Notes under the pieces: generated by a model
The model's input: the letters and a program-made list of their open reading frames with translations, nothing else
Database searches by the model: none
Told to the model about the DNA's origin: nothing
In this document: in pieces, positions 34,025-38,291 of the stretch
Position numbering within the stretch: position 1 is the stretch's first letter
Layout: the number at the start of each line of letters is the position of its first letter
Made by a program: the position numbers and the translations under genes
DNA from: Bradyrhizobium pachyrhizi
GTDB taxonomy: Bacteria > Pseudomonadota > Alphaproteobacteria > Rhizobiales > Xanthobacteraceae
Reading direction: 5' to 3'
Length of the DNA: 38,291 bases
NCBI RefSeq assembly: GCF_001189245.1
Contig: NZ_LFIQ01000095.1
Span: 13,327-51,617, forward strand

Positions 34025-34839
34025 GGCTTCACCTTGCTGGTCGGCCAGTTGTGCGTCTCCTTGGTCGCATCGCGGCACCATCGGTAGAAGGCGTCGTAGA
34101 GCAGCAGCCCGGCGCTCAACTGTTCGAGGTCGTCGTCGAACATGCGCGACAGGCCGAGCGAGGCGGCGAGCAGCCCGGGCGCCTCCGGCGAAAGCTCGAG
34201 CCGCGCGGTATCGGCCGCCCGCACCATCGTCGCGAGCCGCTCCAGCGCCGGCGTCGCGAGTCCGAATTCCTTGACCATCACGTCGAAGGTGCAGAGCTCG
34301 CCGCGGTGGCTCCAGAACACGTTCTCGATGTCGAACGGCGTGGCGTCGAACCGTTCGGCGACCGCCTCGACCTCCGCCGATGTGACGAACAGGAACACGG
34401 CCGCGGGATCGACGAAGCGGCGGATCAGCCATGGACAGGCGATGCGGTCGATCTTCGGCCGCGATCGCGTCACCCAGACGGTGCGACCCCGCCCGTCGCG
34501 TTTTGGAATCTTGTCGGCGGGAACGGTCGGTAGCTCCGCTTCCCGCCAGCCGAGGTGGCCGCCCTCGAGAATCTCGGCCGCGATGTTGCTGCAGCGGAGC
34601 CAGGCGGCGGTGCCTTCGGAAAGCTTCTGTCCCTTCTGGCAGACCACGACCACGGACTGCCCGGTGAAACGGGAAGCCCAGTCCTGGACGCCGAGATGGG
34701 AGTAGCGGACCGCGCCCGGGATCAGGCGCGGATCGGCAGCGAAATCTTCATCGAGACGAACGTCGACAAGCGTCGGCGCCTTCGCCGTGCCGATGAGACG
34801 GGACAATTTTTCTGATGAGATCGATGTGTATGACGACAT
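34021..34839 (-). CDS. Rhodanese domain fused to ChrB-type chromate resistance domain
   Basis: A 272-residue two-domain protein. Residues about 8-115 are a rhodanese domain with active-site loop VVVVCQKGQKLSEG (Cys67). Residues about 120-265 are a ChrB C-terminal domain: GRTVWVTRSRPKIDRIACPWLIRRFVDPAAVFLFV, then TPFDIENVFWSHRGELCTFDVMVKEFGL and LYDAFYRWCRD. The helix-turn-helix N-domain of classical ChrB is replaced by rhodanese, so it is unlikely to be the DNA-binding regulator. The ATG at 34839 follows AAGGGCG; an extra 24 codons upstream cross a hairpin and are rejected. First gene of the operon with chrA. Confidence 0.88.
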   Translation of the reverse strand: MSSYTSISSEKLSRLIGTAKAPTLVDVRLDEDFAADPRLIPGAVRYSHLGVQDWASRFTGQSVVVVCQKGQKLSEGTAAWLRCSNIAAEILEGGHLGWREAELPTVPADKIPKRDGRGRTVWVTRSRPKIDRIACPWLIRRFVDPAAVFLFVTSAEVEAVAERFDATPFDIENVFWSHRGELCTFDVMVKEFGLATPALERLATMVRAADTARLELSPEAPGLLAASLGLSRMFDDDLEQLSAGLLLYDAFYRWCRDATKETHNWPTSKVKP

Positions 34840-35183
34840 GGTGCGCCCTTGGTGACAGGACGCGATTCTTGGGCATGTCGCCTCGCGGGGAGATCGCACA
34901 TCCCCGTACACACATCAAAAACCCTGATCTCCAGGCTGTCAACCTGACTTTGCCAAATCCCGCAGCTATCGCCGATCGACTGTCACGAAAACTTCATCGC
35001 GCAGCTTGGAACAAGCATCCGTGGACTCAGGCCGATGGGGTCACCTCTCCGCCTCCGGCGAGATGCGAATAGGAACATACAATTCGCTGCCGAGTTGCGC
35101 GGTGGCAGGGACCAACTCAGGTAGATGCCGACACCGCGAACGTGTCGCGCTCCCGCCTGCATTCATTGGAGCAATGCCGATTG
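34840..35183. other. Divergent intergenic region upstream of the chromate-type operon
   Basis: 344 bp without a supportable gene, between the rhodanese-ChrB start (minus) and the small Cys/His protein (plus). The only structure I can point to is the inverted repeat at 34886-34906. The middle part (about 34906-35010) is more A/T-rich than its surroundings, consistent with promoters. Confidence 0.5.
34886..34906. promoter_or_regulatory. Inverted repeat upstream of the chromate-type operon
   Basis: CGGGGA at 34886-34891 and TCCCCG at 34901-34906 form a perfect 6-bp pair with 9-bp spacing, 47 bp upstream of the operon start. It could be an operator or a leader hairpin; evidence is symmetry and position only. 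Confidence 0.35.
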
Positions 35184-35540
35184 ATGGACAGTCATTATTG
35201 GCATGCGACGCCTGTTGCTCTTGTCGTTATGCTGCTCATCACAACAACCGGCGGCGCTCTCGCCCACGATCACCAGCACCCCGAATTGAACGGTTGGTAC
35301 GAGGGCTTGCATAGCAGCAAGGGTCCCTGCTGCGATGGCACGGATGCGCAGCACATCGACGACGTCGACTGGGAAACCAGGAATGGCCATTATCGGGTGC
35401 GCATCGATGGCGAGTGGGTTGACGTTCCGAACGAAGCCGTCGTGCCCGGACCGAACCTGTCCGGCCGACCCATCGTGTGGCCCTACTACATAGACGGTCA
35501 CCCGAAGGCGCGTTGCTTCATGCCCGGCAGCATGGGCTGA
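35184..35540 (+). CDS. Small exported Cys/His-containing protein, unknown
   Basis: A 118-residue protein with a signal peptide (ATPVALVVMLLITTTGGALA), then a conserved-looking domain. This starts HDHQHPELNGWYEGL and has KGPCCDGTDAQHIDDVDWETRNGHYRVRIDGEWVDVPNEAV, and ends with IVWPYYIDGHPKARCFMPG. The paired cysteines with the HDHQH leader could bind metal. I recognise this as a conserved hypothetical of rhizobia rather than a named family. The ATG at 35184 is chosen because GGAG precedes it at about 12 bp and it starts 16 residues before the hydrophobic leader; a start at 35142 would lengthen the leader implausibly. It faces the RcnR/RcnA genes in the same direction. Confidence 0.7.
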   Translation: MDSHYWHATPVALVVMLLITTTGGALAHDHQHPELNGWYEGLHSSKGPCCDGTDAQHIDDVDWETRNGHYRVRIDGEWVDVPNEAVVPGPNLSGRPIVWPYYIDGHPKARCFMPGSMG

Positions 35541-35607
35541 CGCCCGCCGCTGACATCCCGCCGCCATGTCTCGATGCGCGCCCGGCCGGCCGACAGCATG
35601 GTTGACC

Positions 35608-35630
35608 AATATAGGGTACCCCCCTATATT
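35608..35630. promoter_or_regulatory. RcnR/CsoR-type operator
   Basis: AATATAGGG at 35608-35616 and CCCTATATT at 35622-35630 form a perfect 9-bp inverted repeat with a 5-bp centre (TACCC), giving a continuous G/C block GGGTACCCCCC flanked by TATA. This is the layout of CsoR/RcnR/FrmR operators (A/T flanks around a run of G or C). It ends 6 bp before the repressor start at 35637, so it would block that transcript. Confidence 0.8.
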
Positions 35631-35636
35631 AGGTTC

Positions 35637-35915
35637 ATGTCGCATACCATCAAGCACAAGTCCAAGCTCGTCGGCCGGGTTCGCCGCATCAAGGGCCAGC
35701 TGGAGGCCGTCGAGCGCGCGCTGGAGTCCGAGATTGGTTGTGCCGACGTGCTGATGCTGGTGGCCTCGGTCCGCGGCGCCATCAACGGGCTGACCGCGGA
35801 ATTGCTCGAGGACCATATCCGTCATCACGTCGTGGATCCCGCTCACGAGAAGGATCCCGAGAAGGCGCAAGGCGCCGCGGACCTGATCGACGTCGTTCGT
35901 ACCTATTTGAAGTGA
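35637..35915 (+). CDS. CsoR/RcnR family metal-sensing (or formaldehyde) repressor
   Basis: A 92-residue all-helical DUF156 repressor. It has SHTIKHKSKLVGRVRRIKGQLEAVERAL, with the DNA-contacting RVRRIKGQ, then the sensor cysteine in IGCADVLMLVASVRGAINGL and LLEDHIRHHVVDP. Met1-Ser-His plus Cys and two further His fit the RcnR (Ni/Co) ligand set (amino-terminus, His3, Cys, His) better than CsoR copper sites; FrmR proteins are close relatives. The ATG at 35637 is chosen over an ORF starting 21 codons upstream since that would translate the operator. It is 5 bp from rcnA, in one operon. Confidence 0.88.
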   Translation: MSHTIKHKSKLVGRVRRIKGQLEAVERALESEIGCADVLMLVASVRGAINGLTAELLEDHIRHHVVDPAHEKDPEKAQGAADLIDVVRTYLK

Positions 35916-35920
35916 GTACC

Positions 35921-36985
35921 ATGACCGACCTGTCTCAGCTGCTCCAGCAGAGCAGCGCGCATGCGTGGCTGTTCGTGCCCAGCGCGATCCTGCTCGGCGC
36001 ACTGCACGGGCTCGAGCCCGGCCACTCCAAGACGATGATGGCGGCCTTCATCATCGCGATCCGCGGCACGGTGGTGCAGGCGGTGCTGCTCGGCCTGGCG
36101 GCGACGATCTCGCACACCGCCATCGTCTGGCTGGTTGCGCTCGCCGGACTTCATTTCGGCCAGCAATGGTCCGGAGAACGCAGCGAAGCCTGGCTGCAAC
36201 TGGCGTCGGCGGTGATCATCATCGCGATCGCGGCCTGGATGGCCTGGCGCACCTGGCGCGAGCAGGCTGCCGAACACGATCATCACCATCATCACGACGA
36301 AACGCGCCAGCTTGTCTTGGCCGGACAATCGCTGTCGCTCGAGGTCTTCGAGGACGGCGCGCCGCCGCGCTGGCGGTTGCGAAGCGAGGCTGGAGCGCTG
36401 CCGGCGGCCGGCGATGTTGATGTCGTGACGATCCGTCCCGACGGCAGCGAGCAACGCTTTCGCTTCGCGGGCAGGGATGGCTATCTGGAAAGCATCGACG
36501 AAATTCCGGAGCCGCATGCCTTCAAGGCGCGCGTCTCGGTCCGCGCGGACGTGGCGGAAGTCCTGTTCGAGGAGCATGACCATGCGCATATGGATCTCGG
36601 CGATGAGGACGACGCGCATGCGCGCGCGCACGCCGCCGACATCCGCAAGCGCTTTGCCGGACGCACCGTGACGACATGGCAGATCATCCTGTTCGGCCTG
36701 ACCGGCGGGCTGATTCCGTGTCCGGCGGCGATCACCGTGCTGCTGCTCTGTCTCCAGCTCAAGCAGTTCAGCCTCGGCTTTGTGCTGGTGCTTTGCTTCG
36801 GCATCGGGCTTGCGCTCACCATGGTCTCTGCCGGTGTTGCGGCCGCGCTGAGCCTGCGTCATGTCGAACGTCATTGGGCCGGTTTCAGCCGCTTTGCCCA
36901 TCGCGCGCCCTACGTGTCGGCCGCGCTGATCGTGCTCGTCGGCCTCTACACCGGCTGGCTCGGGTTGCACGCGATCACGGCGTGA
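35921..36985 (+). CDS. rcnA: Nickel/cobalt exporter RcnA with an inserted beta-domain
   Basis: A 354-residue six-helix Ni2+/Co2+ efflux protein. The first helices carry ILLGALHGLEPGHSKTMMAAFIIAI (the RcnA HxLEPGHS motif near residue 30), and the last three contain FGLTGGLIPCPAAITVLLLCLQ. Between helices 3 and 4 is a loop starting EHDHHHHHDE and ending EEHDHAHMDLGDEDDAHARAH. Unlike E. coli RcnA (about 274 residues, mainly a His-rich loop) it encloses an extra domain of about 90 residues, with LSLEVFEDGAPPRWRL and then YLESIDEIPEPHAFKARVSV. This looks like the N-terminal module of CzcB-type adaptors. Regulated by the adjacent RcnR-type repressor. Confidence 0.9.
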   Translation: MTDLSQLLQQSSAHAWLFVPSAILLGALHGLEPGHSKTMMAAFIIAIRGTVVQAVLLGLAATISHTAIVWLVALAGLHFGQQWSGERSEAWLQLASAVIIIAIAAWMAWRTWREQAAEHDHHHHHDETRQLVLAGQSLSLEVFEDGAPPRWRLRSEAGALPAAGDVDVVTIRPDGSEQRFRFAGRDGYLESIDEIPEPHAFKARVSVRADVAEVLFEEHDHAHMDLGDEDDAHARAHAADIRKRFAGRTVTTWQIILFGLTGGLIPCPAAITVLLLCLQLKQFSLGFVLVLCFGIGLALTMVSAGVAAALSLRHVERHWAGFSRFAHRAPYVSAALIVLVGLYTGWLGLHAITA

Positions 36986-37026
36986 TCCGGGATCACGGTG
37001 TGATCCGGGATCGCGGCCCGATCCGC
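36973..37026. repeat. Three tandem 18-bp palindromic repeats
   Basis: Units at 36973-36990, 36991-37008 and 37009-37026 share the pattern GATCACGGNGTGATCCGG; the first two differ at one base, the third is degenerate (GATCGCGGCCCGATCCGC). Each of the first two units contains GATCAC-N3-GTGATC. The array begins inside the last codons of rcnA and overlaps its stop codon. Confidence 0.75.
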
Positions 37027-37151
37027 TTCGCCCCACCTCCATCTTGAAACCTGCGCGCGGTGGTCTAGATTTGCCTCAAGGGGACAAGGCAGACTCCCCG
37101 TGAGACCTCGGTCCAAGCTCTGCGCGACATTCACCGTCGTGGAGCTTTCAC

Positions 37152-38240
37152 ATGGACACCGAACCACACACACGTCGTCGTTCCGAAAATCGTCGTTGCA
37201 AAATCGCCATCCTGTCGCGTGGCGACGCCGCGTCGCGCCGGGAGGCGACCCGACAAAACAGCCGTTTCGTCCGCGTCTTCGAAGCGCTCGCCGCTTCGGG
37301 CATCGAGGCCGTTCCCGTCGTCTATGACGAGACATTCGCCGATGCCGTCCGCGACCAATTGCTGACGATGGACGGCGTTCTCGTCTGGGTCGATCCGATC
37401 CATCAGGGCAAGACGCGCGCCGCCCTCGATCCGCTGCTGCGCGAGGTCGCGGCAGAGGGACCGTGGGTCAGCGCGCATCCCGACGTCATCCTCAAGATGG
37501 GCGTCAAGGACGTGCTGTACCGGACGCGTCACCTGGGCTGGGGCGCCGACACCCGTCGATACGCCACGGTCGATGCGTTCCGCGCCGAATTTCCCCCGCG
37601 CTTGCGCGCGGCTGGTCCGCGCGTGCTCAAGCAGAACCGCGGCAATGGCGGGCAGGGCGTCTGGAAGGTGGAAACCGTGCCGAACACCGACGCGACGATT
37701 CGTGTGTTGCATGCGCTGCGCGGCAGCCAGCCGGAGGAGATGCCGCTGGGCGACTTCATGGCGCGCTGCGAGCCGTATTTCGGCTGGGGCGGCTGCATCA
37801 TCGATCAGGCGTTCCAGCCGCGCCTGCCCGAGGGCATGATCCGTTGCTATGTCAGCGGAGCGAAGGTCGCAGGCTTCGGGCACCAATTGATCAAGGCCCT
37901 GATCCCGCCGCCCCCGCAAGGTCCGGATTCTCCGGAAGCGCAGCCCGGACCGCGCATCATGCATGGCCCCGATGCGCCGCAATTCCAGGCACTGCGAAGC
38001 TTGATGGAGGACGAATGGATCCCGCAGTTGATGGCGGCGCTGACGATCGATGAAGCGTCGCTGCCGGTGATCTGGGATGCCGATTTCCTCTACGGTCCAC
38101 GCGATGCTGATGGTGCCGACACCTATGTGCTCTGCGAGATCAACGCGAGCTCGTGCTTCGCGATCCCCGACGAAGCTCCGGCGGCGATCGCCCAAACGGT
38201 CAGGGATCGCATCGGTCGGAACATGGCGAGCGTGAGGTGA
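37152..38240 (+). CDS. Cj0069 family, ATP-grasp-like protein
   Basis: A 362-residue protein I place in the Cj0069-type family. N-terminal part: CKIAILSRGDAASRREATRQNSRF, a Rossmann-like preATP-grasp opening, then VLVWVDPIHQGKTRAALDPLLRE. The central part has DVILKMGVKDVLYRTRHLGWG near residue 118 and PRVLKQNRGNGGQGVWKVE near 160, a lysine plus glycine-rich loop as in ATP-grasp enzymes. C-terminal DADFLYGPRDADGADTYVLCEINASSCFAIPDEA resembles the metal-binding glutamate/asparagine end (CEINASS) of ATP-grasp ligases. So an ATP-dependent carboxylate-amine ligase activity is likely, substrate unknown. Start is the first ATG at 37152; it is followed by only 51 bp of window. Confidence 0.72.
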   Translation: MDTEPHTRRRSENRRCKIAILSRGDAASRREATRQNSRFVRVFEALAASGIEAVPVVYDETFADAVRDQLLTMDGVLVWVDPIHQGKTRAALDPLLREVAAEGPWVSAHPDVILKMGVKDVLYRTRHLGWGADTRRYATVDAFRAEFPPRLRAAGPRVLKQNRGNGGQGVWKVETVPNTDATIRVLHALRGSQPEEMPLGDFMARCEPYFGWGGCIIDQAFQPRLPEGMIRCYVSGAKVAGFGHQLIKALIPPPPQGPDSPEAQPGPRIMHGPDAPQFQALRSLMEDEWIPQLMAALTIDEASLPVIWDADFLYGPRDADGADTYVLCEINASSCFAIPDEAPAAIAQTVRDRIGRNMASVR

Positions 38241-38291
38241 GCATGCCCTGCAGGCTCCCTGTTTCTACCCATTGCTCGGGGCCCATGGGTG

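Noticed and set aside
32633..34432. A 599-residue chrA
   Set aside because: The first 136 codons read through the rhodanese-ChrB gene in another frame. The ATG at 34024 overlaps that gene's stop and starts the normal ChrA length.
38241..38291. Possible start of another gene at the right edge
   Set aside because: Only 51 bp remain, with no clear ribosome site or start codon that could be supported.

Overview
The window looks like chromosomal DNA of an alphaproteobacterium of the Rhizobiales, most likely Bradyrhizobium or a close relative. The pointers are high GC with strong G/C third positions, an aa3 oxidase cluster in the order coxB-coxA-ctaB-coxF-ctaG-coxC-DUF983-surf1, an IalB-family protein, a plant/proteobacterial-type GshA, and short palindromic intergenic repeats of the kind scattered through Bradyrhizobium genomes. 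The genus is inferred from gene order and protein resemblance, not from a database search. No rRNA, tRNA, CRISPR array, insertion sequence or prophage was seen.

Layout. (1) 1-6754: a PadR regulator diverges from an NTF2/SnoaL-like protein, followed by a beta-oxidation set (acyl-CoA dehydrogenase, thiolase, FadJ-type bifunctional enzyme). Two tandem TATGC-N8-GCATA sites lie in the divergent promoter. (2) 6755-8422: small membrane ORFs, the decayed tail of a type I secretion adaptor (HlyD/PrsE), and a glutathione S-transferase divergent from a MarR regulator. (3) 9041-14433: glutamate-cysteine ligase, a secreted double-PAN protein, a nucleotidyltransferase with a YjbR/MmcQ protein, then signal peptidase I overlapping the tldD protease gene. 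(4) 14701-17466: an HxlR regulator with a single cysteine diverges from DoxX, exported DsrE-like and Tat-exported TlpA-like genes, which together look like a cell-envelope thiol-redox module; IalB follows on the opposite strand. (5) 18051-24597: the cytochrome c oxidase structural and assembly operon, with strong hairpins after coxA and after coxC. (6) 24658-29768: a GrpB-family protein, an EmrAB-type efflux pair divergent from a TetR regulator with two copies of a 19-bp operator-like palindrome, and a RibD/DHFR-fold reductase. (7) 29890-38240: a metal and oxyanion region. It holds CorA; a minus-strand five-gene run of rhodanese-ChrB, ChrA, a PepSY-like peptide, an OB-fold-like exported protein and a double DUF1259 protein; a small exported Cys/His protein; an RcnR/CsoR-type repressor with its palindromic operator; an RcnA Ni/Co exporter carrying an unusual inserted domain; and a Cj0069-family ATP-grasp-like protein.

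The observations most worth following are the five-gene chromate-type operon ending in DUF1259, the RcnA inserted domain resembling a CzcB-type adaptor module, the HxlR/DoxX/DsrE/TlpA redox module, and three divergent promoters where the operator can be read directly (PadR, TetR, RcnR).
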